Source: an uncultured Bacilli bacterium (GTDB lineage: Bacteria > Bacillota_I > Bacilli_A > RF39 > UBA660). From it: a stretch of DNA of 12,646 nucleotides. Below the pieces are notes generated by a model. It was given only the letters and a program-made list of their open reading frames with translations, was not told where the DNA came from and made no database searches. A program made the translations under genes and the position numbers. The stretch covers positions 1-12,646 of the forward strand of contig CALVPL010000109.1 of NCBI GenBank assembly GCA_944351315.1, written 5' to 3'. Positions 5,884 to 12,293 of this stretch are shown here, piece after piece. How positions within the stretch are numbered: the stretch's first letter is position 1; every line of letters starts with the position of its first letter.

Positions 5884-7512
5884 ATGCAAGAAATAAAAGT
5901 AACTTATCAAAATCAAACTATTAATGTTTCAAAAGGTACACTTTATTATGATGTGGCTAAGAAATTTCATTTAGAGAATACTTTAGCAGCTCAAGTTGGT
6001 AATGAAGTTTTTTCACTTGATTCTAAAATATTAGAAAATTGTACGGTTTCTTTTTTAGATGTTACTTCGTTAGCTGGTTATAAAATTTATCAAGGAGCTT
6101 TAAAATTTTTGTTTTATGTTTCTGTAAAGGAATTATATCCTGATGCTGAAGTATTGTTTTTGCATAGTGTTCCTAAAGGAATTTTAAGTGAGATTCGTAT
6201 AACTCAAAATCTTACTTCAGATGATGTTTCAAAAATTAAAGGACATATGGCTTCTATTGTTGAAAAAAAGGAACGTTTTTATCGTTATCATTTAGATAAT
6301 CAAGATGCTTATCATTATTTTATGAATCGTCATGAAGAAGAAAAAGCTTATAATATTCAAAATACTCCTAAAGAAGTGGTTACGATGTATCGCTTGCGGG
6401 ATCATTTAAATTATTTTTATACTATGATGCCTTATGATACTAAGGTGATTAATCGATTTGAACTTGTCTTTTTAGGAAGAAATCGTATTGTTTTGGTTTG
6501 TCCAAATGTAACAAGTGGAAATCACATTCCTGAGTATGTTCATTATGAAAATATTGTGGCTAATTTTATGTCTACTAAAAAATGGTTAAGACAAATGCAA
6601 GTTCCTTATTTGTCTCAGATGAATTATTTGGTAAGTACTTCTGCTATTCAAGATTTTATTTATTCTAATGAAATTGTTTACGAACAAGATTTAATTAAAG
6701 CTTGTGATAAAATTGTTTCTATGCGTGATGTTCGAATGATTTTAATTGCTGGGCCTTCATCTAGTGGTAAAACGACAACTATGAAAAGAATTAGTGCCAT
6801 TTTAAGAAGTCGTGGATATGATCCGATTGGCTTGTCCACAGATGATTTTTTTGTCGATCGAGAAGACACTCCCAAAAATGATAAAGGTGAATTTGATTAT
6901 GAATGCTTACAAGCGATTGATTTGGAACTTTTTAATCAAACTTTACAGGATTTATTGAACGGAAAAGTTGTCAATGTTCCTGAATATGATTTTTTGAACG
7001 GCAAAAAAGTTTTTAAAGGAAAGAAAGTTGTATTAAAAGAAAATAGTTTTTTACTTATTGAAGGTCTTCATTGTTTAAATGATGATTTGGTTCCGTATAT
7101 TGATTCTAAGTATAAGTTTAAAATCTATTTAAGTCCGTTTATACCTTTAAATATAGATCGACATAATTATATTTCTACTTTAGACTTGCGATTAATAAGA
7201 AGAATTGTCCGCGATAATCGAACCAGAGGAAAAAAGGTAGATCAAACTATTGCAGAATGGCAAGTTGTTCGTTCTGGTGAAGAAAAATATATTTTTCCTT
7301 ATGTTTATCAAGCCGATATGATTATTAATACGGCACTTGCTTATGAAATTGGAGTTTTAAAAGTTTATGCAGATCCTCTTTTGTTCTCAGTGGGAGTTGA
7401 TAGTGTTTATTATAGTGAGTCTAGACGTTTAATTGACTATTTACAAGTGTTTTTTACTATACCTTCCGAGTTTGTTCCAAAAGATTCGGTTTTGCGTGAA
7501 TTTATAGGTTAA
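5884..7512 (+). CDS. TGS-domain / uridine kinase-like (phosphoribulokinase/Udk superfamily) nucleoside kinase
   Basis: This 542-residue fusion is of a type widespread in Firmicutes and Thermotogae. It has an N-terminal TGS domain (about 1-62), then a region like the second additional domain of threonyl-tRNA synthetase (about 65-160, GYKIYQGALKFLF), then a uridine-kinase-like P-loop domain (about 280-480). Seen in the kinase part are Walker A GPSSSGKTT (290-298), LSTDDFF (317-323), LIEGLH (391-396) and a basic lid RRIVRDNRTRG (439-449). The histidine pair that marks the tRNA-editing site in threonyl-tRNA synthetase is not visible near 65-80, so editing is unlikely. A nucleoside or similar phosphorylation role is inferred; the true substrate is not settled by sequence. 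It has its own promoter, divergent from clpP. Confidence 0.85.
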   Translation: MQEIKVTYQNQTINVSKGTLYYDVAKKFHLENTLAAQVGNEVFSLDSKILENCTVSFLDVTSLAGYKIYQGALKFLFYVSVKELYPDAEVLFLHSVPKGILSEIRITQNLTSDDVSKIKGHMASIVEKKERFYRYHLDNQDAYHYFMNRHEEEKAYNIQNTPKEVVTMYRLRDHLNYFYTMMPYDTKVINRFELVFLGRNRIVLVCPNVTSGNHIPEYVHYENIVANFMSTKKWLRQMQVPYLSQMNYLVSTSAIQDFIYSNEIVYEQDLIKACDKIVSMRDVRMILIAGPSSSGKTTTMKRISAILRSRGYDPIGLSTDDFFVDREDTPKNDKGEFDYECLQAIDLELFNQTLQDLLNGKVVNVPEYDFLNGKKVFKGKKVVLKENSFLLIEGLHCLNDDLVPYIDSKYKFKIYLSPFIPLNIDRHNYISTLDLRLIRRIVRDNRTRGKKVDQTIAEWQVVRSGEEKYIFPYVYQADMIINTALAYEIGVLKVYADPLLFSVGVDSVYYSESRRLIDYLQVFFTIPSEFVPKDSVLREFIG

Positions 7513-7515
7513 TTG

Positions 7516-7524
7516 TGGTATATT
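7516..7524 (+). promoter_or_regulatory. Possible extended -10 for the small gene and gap
   Basis: TGGTATATT lies directly after the stop of the kinase-like gene. It fits an extended -10, but the -35 positions are poor. If real, it would drive the 122-residue gene together with gap. No terminator is visible upstream, so read-through from the kinase gene is also possible. Confidence 0.4.
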
Positions 7525-7541
7525 TAAATTGGTGAGAACAA

Positions 7542-7910
7542 TTGAAAGTTTATAAGTTTGTTGTGGATGATATACTAAGTGTTTTAGAATATCTAGAATG
7601 CTACTGTATAAAAAAAGAAATTTCTTATGTAAAACTTGCTGATGAATTTCATTTTTTAGATTATGTTTTCAAATTGTATTCTAGAAAAGATTTTTTAGCT
7701 CATCTTCTTTCGAAAGAAGAGATTAATTTGCAAAATGAATTTTTTACTATTTTGTTTAATGAAAGTTTTGAAGAAGATGTAAAAATTAATTTAGAACGAA
7801 AAGAAAGATCTTTTTTTCCAACACAAGAAAGAGAAAGGTATAAAATAACAAATAAAAAAAATTATAAAGTAAATACTTTAGGGTATCCTAAAAGAATAAG
7901 AAGGAGATAG
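7542..7910 (+). CDS. Small protein of unknown function, directly upstream of gap
   Basis: I do not recognise this 122-residue protein. The start is TTG, supported by GGTGAG (7531-7536). There is no signal peptide or membrane helix. The first 75 residues are mixed, rich in aromatic and acidic residues, and look helical; residues 82-122 are strongly basic (KERSFF, RERYKITNKK) and end in PKRIRRR, which could bind nucleic acid or another acidic partner. Its 3' end contains the ribosome binding site of gap (AAGGAGAT, 7901-7908), and its stop lies five bases before the gap ATG, so the two are surely co-transcribed. In Bacillus the gene before gapA is the regulator cggR; this protein is far too short and shows no similarity to it. 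Confidence 0.75.
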   Translation: MKVYKFVVDDILSVLEYLECYCIKKEISYVKLADEFHFLDYVFKLYSRKDFLAHLLSKEEINLQNEFFTILFNESFEEDVKINLERKERSFFPTQERERYKITNKKNYKVNTLGYPKRIRRR

Positions 7911-7915
7911 ATATT

Positions 7916-8920
7916 ATGATAAAAGTTGCAATTAATGGTTTTGGAAGAATTGGAAGACTTGCTTTTAGGCAAATGATTACAGGAACAGATTTTGATGTTG
8001 TCGCGATTAATGATTTGACAAGTGCTGAGGATTTAGCTTACTATCTTAAGTACGATACGAATCATAGAAGATTTCATGAAGATAAAATAAGTAGTGTGGA
8101 TAACTGTTTAGTTATTAACAATGCAAAAAAAATTCCAGTTTATGCTGAGAAAGATCCAAGTAATTTGCCTTGGAAAGATTTAGATGTAGATTTGGTATTG
8201 GAGTGTACAGGATTATTTACTAAGTATGAAGATGCCATGAAACATATTTTTGCTGGAGCTAAAAAAGTTTTGATTTCTGCTCCAGGTAAAGGAGATATGA
8301 AAACTATTGTTTATGGCGTAAATGATTCAATACTTGATGGCCAAGAACAAATTGTTTCAGCCGCATCTTGTACTACCAATTGTTTAGCTCCAGTTTTAAA
8401 TGTGTTAGATAAAGAGTTTGGAATTGTTAAAGGGTATATGAGTACGATTCATGCGTATACAAATGATCAAGCAACTTTAGATATTGCTCATAAAAAAGGA
8501 TTTGCCTCTAGAAGAGGACGAGCTTGTGCAATGAATATTATTCCGGCAAGTACGGGTGCTGCTAGTGCAATTGGAAAAGTTTTGCCTTCTTTAGCTGGAA
8601 AATTAAATGGTGTAGCTTATCGTGTTCCAGTAAGTGATGGATCTATGATTGATTTAGTTTTGGAAATTAATAAGAATGCGACGGCTCAAGAAATAAATCA
8701 AGCTTTAGAAAGAAATGCAAATGATACTTTAAAAGTTACCAATGATCCAATTGTTTCTAGTGATGTTATTGGTATGAAATGTGGTGCAGTAGTTGATTTA
8801 GGATTGACAACAGTTTTAGATGTCGATGGTAAAGAACTTGTTAAAGTTGTTGCTTGGTATGATAATGAAATGGGTTATACTACTCAAATGATGAAGACAG
8901 CTAAAAGAATGTTTCAATAA
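7916..8920 (+). CDS. gap: Glyceraldehyde-3-phosphate dehydrogenase
   Basis: The enzyme oxidises and phosphorylates glyceraldehyde 3-phosphate to 1,3-bisphosphoglycerate in glycolysis. The 334 residues are full length. The NAD fold starts with INGFGRIGR (7-15). Asp33 in AINDL favours NAD over NADP. The catalytic Cys152 lies in SAASCTTNCLAP, His179 in STIHAYTNDQ, and WYDNEMGY is at 314-321. The S-loop reads HKKGFASRRGRACAMN, slightly longer than the B. subtilis GapA version as I remember it, and RVPVSDGSMIDL replaces the common RVPTPNVSVVDL. These look like lineage variation rather than damage. It is co-transcribed with the small gene upstream and closed by a terminator, so it is not in one transcript with pgk-tpiA. 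Confidence 0.96.
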   Translation: MIKVAINGFGRIGRLAFRQMITGTDFDVVAINDLTSAEDLAYYLKYDTNHRRFHEDKISSVDNCLVINNAKKIPVYAEKDPSNLPWKDLDVDLVLECTGLFTKYEDAMKHIFAGAKKVLISAPGKGDMKTIVYGVNDSILDGQEQIVSAASCTTNCLAPVLNVLDKEFGIVKGYMSTIHAYTNDQATLDIAHKKGFASRRGRACAMNIIPASTGAASAIGKVLPSLAGKLNGVAYRVPVSDGSMIDLVLEINKNATAQEINQALERNANDTLKVTNDPIVSSDVIGMKCGAVVDLGLTTVLDVDGKELVKVVAWYDNEMGYTTQMMKTAKRMFQ

Positions 8921-8946
8921 GCAATGAGTAAAATCATTGTTTTTTT
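8921..8946 (+). terminator. Intrinsic terminator after gap
   Basis: CAATGA (8922-8927) pairs with TCATTG (8934-8939) around a 6-base loop, with a G-T wobble below it and a run of seven T (8940-8946). It begins directly after the TAA stop. Confidence 0.8.
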
Positions 8947-8966
8947 CATTTTTAATATGTTATAAT
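8937..8966 (+). promoter_or_regulatory. Promoter of the small membrane protein gene
   Basis: A perfect extended -10, TGTTATAAT, lies at 8958-8966. TTGTTT (8937-8942), 18 bp upstream of the hexamer, overlaps the terminator's stem and T-run. Confidence 0.65.
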
Positions 8967-8991
8967 TTTTGTAGAATACGGAGTGATTTTT

Positions 8992-9366
8992 TTGAAAAGA
9001 TTAAAAATTAATATTGTTGCAGGTATAATAGATATTGTTGGTACTTTTTTATATTTCTTTTCATTATTCTTGATAGGAACTTTTAGTGGAGCTGAAGGAG
9101 CTAGTGATAGTACAGAATTTCTTATGACTTTTTTGCTTATATTTTCTATTATTGCTATTGTTTTTCATATAGTGGCTTTAATTCAATCAAAAAAAGTTCA
9201 TATTCGTTTAATTGGAAATAGTTTTGGCATCATCGGTCATGGTATATATTTGATTTGTGGTACCTTTTTAGGTTGGCTTGCTATGATTTTTACTGTTCTT
9301 TCTGCTGTATTTGTTTTAAAAGATAATCATTATTCAATTTTAGATACTATTGTAAAAGAAAATTAA
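8992..9366 (+). CDS. Small four-helix membrane protein of unknown function
   Basis: The gene encodes 124 residues with about four hydrophobic segments (roughly 8-31, 43-65, 72-90 and 92-111), a short acidic outer loop with GAEGASDS, and a charged tail. I chose TTG at 8992 (MKRLKIN) because an in-frame GTG at 8983 is inside the ribosome binding site GGAGTGAT (8980-8987). The layout and size resemble DUF4064-type membrane proteins, which are common in Firmicutes, but no motif fixes the family. It lies between gap and pgk with its own promoter, splitting what is one operon in many relatives. Confidence 0.75.
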   Translation: MKRLKINIVAGIIDIVGTFLYFFSLFLIGTFSGAEGASDSTEFLMTFLLIFSIIAIVFHIVALIQSKKVHIRLIGNSFGIIGHGIYLICGTFLGWLAMIFTVLSAVFVLKDNHYSILDTIVKEN

Positions 9367-9374
9367 GCGTTTTT

Positions 9375-9400
9375 AAAGAATTGCTAATTTTCTTTTTTTT
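9375..9400 (+). terminator. Possible weak terminator before pgk
   Basis: AAAG plus AATT (9375-9382) can pair with AATT plus CTTT (9386-9389 and 9392-9395) with a two-base bulge, followed by more T. The stem is almost all A-T, so it is weak and may not work. It overlaps the pgk promoter. Confidence 0.3.
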
Positions 9401-9409
9401 GGGTATAAT
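9381..9409 (+). promoter_or_regulatory. Promoter of pgk-tpiA
   Basis: TTGCTA (9381-9386) and TATAAT (9404-9409) are separated by exactly 17 bp, the best two-box promoter in the window. There is no TG extension (GGG precedes the -10). The start site would be near 9416, and the purine-rich site TAGGGG precedes the ATG at 9437. Confidence 0.7.
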
Positions 9410-9436
9410 ATTTTTGAAAGTAAAGTAGGGGATAAA

Positions 9437-10648
9437 ATGAAAAAATGTTTACAAAATATGAATATTCGTGATAAGCGAGTAATACTTCGAGTTGATTATA
9501 ATGTTCCTGTAGTGAATGGAAGTATTTTGGATGATTCAAAAATTAAAGAAACTTTAGAAACTATTTACTATTTATTAGGAGAAAATTGCCGAATTATTCT
9601 TTTGAGTCATTTTGGTAAAATTAGAAATGAACGTGATAAAGCGATTTATTCTTTAGAAATTGTTGCTAGAAGATTAAAGGAATTAATTGGGCAAGAAGTT
9701 TATTTTTCTAAAGATAATTTTGGCAGTGAAGTGGTAAAAAGAGTTCAAGTGATGAAACCAAAAGAAATTTTAATGTTGGAAAATACTCGGTTTATGGATT
9801 ATCCAAATAAATTGGAAAGTAAATGCGATGCTCAGTTAAGTTTGTTTTGGGCTAATCTTGGTGATGTTTTTGTCAATGATGCTTTTGCAACGGCTCATCG
9901 CAAGCATGCTTCTACTTATGGTATTTCTACGCATATTCCTAGTTGTATTGGCTTTTTAATGCAAAAAGAAATTGGAATGCTTGATCGTTTAGTGGTTCAT
10001 GCTATTCATCCATTTACGGTGATTATGGGTGGAGCTAAAATGGATGATAAGATTACTTTAATTGAGTCTTTACTTCCAAAATGTGAGCATTTGCTTTGTG
10101 GCGGAGGAATTGCTAATACTTGTTTAAAAGCTTTAGGTTTTAATGTTGGCGAATCTATTGTTTCTGAAAATCCTATGGTTTTAGATAAAGTAAAACAAAT
10201 TTTACTAGAATATAAAGATAAGATTATGCTTCCAGTTGATGTGATTGTTGGTAGTACTTATGATAAAAATTATGTAAAGTATAAATTAATCACGGATGTA
10301 GAGGATAATGAGATTATTTTTGATATTGGTACGAAAACTTTACAGAAATATAAAACTGTTATTGAAGAGAGTCAAACTATTTTTCTTAATGGTACAGTTG
10401 GACTTTATGAAGATCAAAAATTTGCTAATGGTACCAAGGAATTACTTCAAATGATTACTTCTAGTAAAGCTGTTAGTGTTTGTGGCGGAGGAGATTCAGC
10501 TTCCAGTGTTCGAAATTTTGGATTTGGGAATAAGTTTACTTATATTTCTTCTGGTGGCGGAGCAACTTTAGAATATTTAGGAAGTGGACATTTAGTTGCA
10601 TTAGATGCAATTGAGGAGGAAAGTACAATTGAAACCCTTGATATGTAA
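9437..10648 (+). CDS. pgk: Phosphoglycerate kinase with unusual active-site residues
   Basis: The enzyme transfers phosphate from 1,3-bisphosphoglycerate to ADP in glycolysis. The 403 residues are full length. Conserved parts are LRVDYNVP (17-24), LENTRF (114-119), NDAFATAHRKHAST (147-160), GGAKMDDKI (198-206), GGGIAN, NGTVGLYE (318-325), GGGDSAS (350-356) and SSGGGATLEYL. Aligned without gaps to human PGK1, the catalytic Arg38 (QRI) becomes Lys35 (SKI, codon 9539-9541), and the Arg of the HLGRP motif becomes Lys61 (HFGKI). NGP becomes NGT, and the usual LPG near the C-terminus is missing; the last 15 residues form an acidic tail. That tail holds the tpiA ribosome binding site, and the two genes overlap by 20 bases. 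The family call is certain; activity is likely but not assured. Confidence 0.94.
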   Translation: MKKCLQNMNIRDKRVILRVDYNVPVVNGSILDDSKIKETLETIYYLLGENCRIILLSHFGKIRNERDKAIYSLEIVARRLKELIGQEVYFSKDNFGSEVVKRVQVMKPKEILMLENTRFMDYPNKLESKCDAQLSLFWANLGDVFVNDAFATAHRKHASTYGISTHIPSCIGFLMQKEIGMLDRLVVHAIHPFTVIMGGAKMDDKITLIESLLPKCEHLLCGGGIANTCLKALGFNVGESIVSENPMVLDKVKQILLEYKDKIMLPVDVIVGSTYDKNYVKYKLITDVEDNEIIFDIGTKTLQKYKTVIEESQTIFLNGTVGLYEDQKFANGTKELLQMITSSKAVSVCGGGDSASSVRNFGFGNKFTYISSGGGATLEYLGSGHLVALDAIEEESTIETLDM

Positions 10649-11366
10649 TTTAAAAATGGAACATTCTTTACAAGATATTTTGAAGTATAAGAAGGAATTA
10701 GAAAATTGTGTTGGCAGTTATTCTTTGATTGTCTGTCCACCTTTTTGCTATTTGCCTATTATGCATTCTAAATATTATAAAATAGGAGCTCAAGATGTTT
10801 CTTGTTATGGAAATGGCAGCTATACTGGTAAAGTATCTGCTCAAGCATTAAAAAGTTTAGATGTTTATGGAGTATTAATAGGTCATTCAGAAATTGAAGA
10901 TTCTTTTGAAAGTAAATTAAAAAAACTTCGAAGAGTTGTTAGTGAGGGAATGCAAGCCTATGTTCTTATTTCGGATACAAAAGAAGAACATGATTATCAA
11001 TATTCTTATGTCAAGTTGATGAATAAAATACGAGCTTATTTGTCGCGTGTTTTACCAAAAGATTACAAAAAGATTACATTTGTTTATGAACCTTCTTGGT
11101 TAATTGGTGGCAATGAAACTCTCTTGGTTGACGAAATAGTAAATCTTTTTTATCAATTGAAAAAGGAGTTACAATTTGAATATAAGTATGATTTTCCACT
11201 TTTTTATGGTGGCGGAATTTCTTCAACGAATATTCAAGAGTTGTATGATAACGATGTTATTGATGGATTATTATTGGGAAATTTTTGCAAAAGAGCTAAA
11301 AATCTCGTAAAATTTCTTCAAAAGGATAATGATTCGACACAGTTTGACACAAGTATACATAACTAG
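10629..11366 (+). CDS. tpiA: Divergent triosephosphate isomerase
   Basis: The enzyme interconverts dihydroxyacetone phosphate and glyceraldehyde 3-phosphate. I chose TTG at 10629 (245 residues, MKPLICNLKM) because it gives the normal N-terminus and AGGAGGA lies at 10614-10620; an upstream in-frame ATG at 10605 precedes that site. Catalytic residues are kept: Asn7 and Lys9, His86 and Glu88 in GHSE, Glu154 in YEPSW. Several near-invariant parts are changed: HSERR is HSEIE, TGE is TGK, the VGE motif near 115 is lost, the loop-6 sequence AIGTG is LIGGN, YGGS is YGGG, and VGGASL is LGNFCKRA. The C-terminus ends in a polar tail of about 13 residues over possible Spo0A boxes. It overlaps pgk by 20 bases and is translationally coupled to it. 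Confidence 0.88.
   Translation: MKPLICNLKMEHSLQDILKYKKELENCVGSYSLIVCPPFCYLPIMHSKYYKIGAQDVSCYGNGSYTGKVSAQALKSLDVYGVLIGHSEIEDSFESKLKKLRRVVSEGMQAYVLISDTKEEHDYQYSYVKLMNKIRAYLSRVLPKDYKKITFVYEPSWLIGGNETLLVDEIVNLFYQLKKELQFEYKYDFPLFYGGGISSTNIQELYDNDVIDGLLLGNFCKRAKNLVKFLQKDNDSTQFDTSIHN
11333..11349 (-). promoter_or_regulatory. Tandem 0A-box-like heptads upstream of spo0A
   Basis: TTCGACA (11333-11339) is a perfect reverse complement of the 0A box TGTCGAA. TTTGACA (11343-11349) is the same with one change. They point the same way and are 10 bp apart, one helical turn, like tandem 0A boxes bound by a Spo0A dimer. They lie in the 3' end of tpiA, roughly 65-80 bp upstream of the likely spo0A start site. 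Chance matches are possible in AT-rich DNA. Confidence 0.45.
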
Positions 11367-11385
11367 ACAATTATATCTCTAGTAA

Positions 11386-11392
11386 TTTGACA
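11386..11392 (-). promoter_or_regulatory. Third 0A-box-like heptad, within the spo0A promoter
   Basis: TTTGACA again gives TGTCAAA on the minus strand, one change from the 0A consensus. It lies between the -35 and -10 positions of the likely promoter, where bound Spo0A would repress. It also looks like a sigma-A -35 but is only 10 bp from the -10. Confidence 0.35.
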
Positions 11393-11399
11393 AAATATT

Positions 11400-11408
11400 T
11401 GCTACTAT
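11400..11408 (+). promoter_or_regulatory. Likely -10 element of the spo0A promoter
   Basis: TGCTACTAT is an extended -10 with one mismatch in the hexamer. The -35 position at 17 bp (11380-11385, TAGTAA) is weak. The leader to the ATG at 11456 would be about 40 bases. No sigma-H type pair was found here. Confidence 0.5.
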
Positions 11409-11455
11409 TAAGGTGCGTGTTGTAAATGTGGAAGTACTTTAAAAAGGAGAGAAAA

Positions 11456-12235
11456 ATGAAAACAAAAATTAACGCATTAGTAGTAGATGACAGTATGGAG
11501 TTTACGAGTAGTGTGAAGGAGTATTTCAAAAACAACGCAGTGATCAATATTCTAGATGTTCTGGCAGATGGAGAAAAGGCTTTTTCTTATATAGTAGAAC
11601 ATCAAAATGAAATTGATGTAATTCTAATGGATCTTATTATGCCAGGTAAAGATGGTTTATCTATTTTAGAAGATTTAGAAAAAATGAAAATAAAGAAACA
11701 TATAATTATTTTATCAAGTTATAGAAAAGATTATACTATACGTATGACTGCTCATTTTGAAGTGGATTATTATATGCTTAAACCTTGTGATTTAAATTCA
11801 TTAGAAAATCGTATTAAAGAAATTATGGTTGAAAATAAAAATGAACTTTATTTAGATAAAAAAGTAAGTCATGAAATTCAAATGAGAGTTACGGACTTAT
11901 TACATACTCTTGGTGTTCCTTCTCAAATAAAAGGATATCAATATTTAAGAGAAGGTATTTTGATGCTTTATCAATCCACTGGTTTAATTGGTGGGATTAC
12001 GAAGGAAGTTTATCCAGAGATTGCTCTTAGATATAATACTACCGCTTCTAGAGTTGAGAGAGCTATTCGTCATGCAATTGAAGTGAGTTGGAATCGGGCC
12101 GATTATAATACTATGAATAAAATTTTTGGTCATAGCATTGATTATGATCGAGCAAAACCAACAAATTCTGAGTTTATGGTTACTTTATCAGATGCTTTAC
12201 GTTTGGAAGCAAATCATTTACCTATATATAATTGA
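11456..12235 (+). CDS. spo0A: Spo0A, master response regulator of sporulation and stationary phase
   Basis: Spo0A is a cytoplasmic transcription factor activated by phosphorylation. The 259 residues contain a receiver domain (about 4-125) with acidic pair Asp11/Asp12, phospho-acceptor Asp59 (LMDLIMP), Ser87 or Ser88 at the switch position, and Lys109 (LKP). A short linker follows, then the Spo0A C-terminal DNA-binding domain (about 138-250). The recognition region NTTASRVERAIRHAIEV (194-210) is, from memory, identical to B. subtilis, as is AKPTNSEF (233-240). The linker is shorter than in B. subtilis. I chose ATG at 11456, with AAGGAGAG (11444-11451) upstream, over an in-frame ATG at 11426 that lacks such a site. 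It lies after tpiA, not beside spoIVB as in most spore formers. It ends with TGA. Confidence 0.96.
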   Translation: MKTKINALVVDDSMEFTSSVKEYFKNNAVINILDVLADGEKAFSYIVEHQNEIDVILMDLIMPGKDGLSILEDLEKMKIKKHIIILSSYRKDYTIRMTAHFEVDYYMLKPCDLNSLENRIKEIMVENKNELYLDKKVSHEIQMRVTDLLHTLGVPSQIKGYQYLREGILMLYQSTGLIGGITKEVYPEIALRYNTTASRVERAIRHAIEVSWNRADYNTMNKIFGHSIDYDRAKPTNSEFMVTLSDALRLEANHLPIYN

Positions 12236-12276
12236 AATTAAAAAGAATTGTTCTTTATAGACAATTCTTTTTAATT
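12236..12276. terminator. Two-way terminator between spo0A and the Rpn-like gene
   Basis: AATTAAAAAGAATTGT (12236-12251) is a perfect 16-bp inverted repeat of 12261-12276 around a 9-base loop. It starts on the base after the spo0A stop. A and T runs within the arms give U-rich 3' arms in both directions, fitting its place between convergent genes. Confidence 0.85.
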
Positions 12277-12293
12277 GAGCAGGAAAAAGAGGA

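Noticed and set aside
10605..10628. ATG at 10605 as the start of tpiA
   Set aside because: The added residues translate the ribosome binding site itself; TTG at 10629 gives the usual TPI N-terminus.
11321..11340. AAAGGATAA as a sigma-H -35 for spo0A
   Set aside because: The nonamer fits, but no GAAT-type -10 follows at the needed distance.
11362..11383. Inverted repeat ACTAGA...TCTAGT after tpiA as a terminator
   Set aside because: The stem is short, the loop is 10 bases and no T-run follows. It may be chance or an operator; there is not enough to call it.
11426..11455. ATG at 11426 as the start of spo0A
   Set aside because: The stretch includes the AAGGAGAG site for the ATG at 11456, and Spo0A proteins start close to the first beta strand.
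839..12235. TGA read as tryptophan (Mycoplasma code)
   Set aside because: ftsX and spo0A end on TGA at the natural family ends and no TGA lies inside the reading frames.
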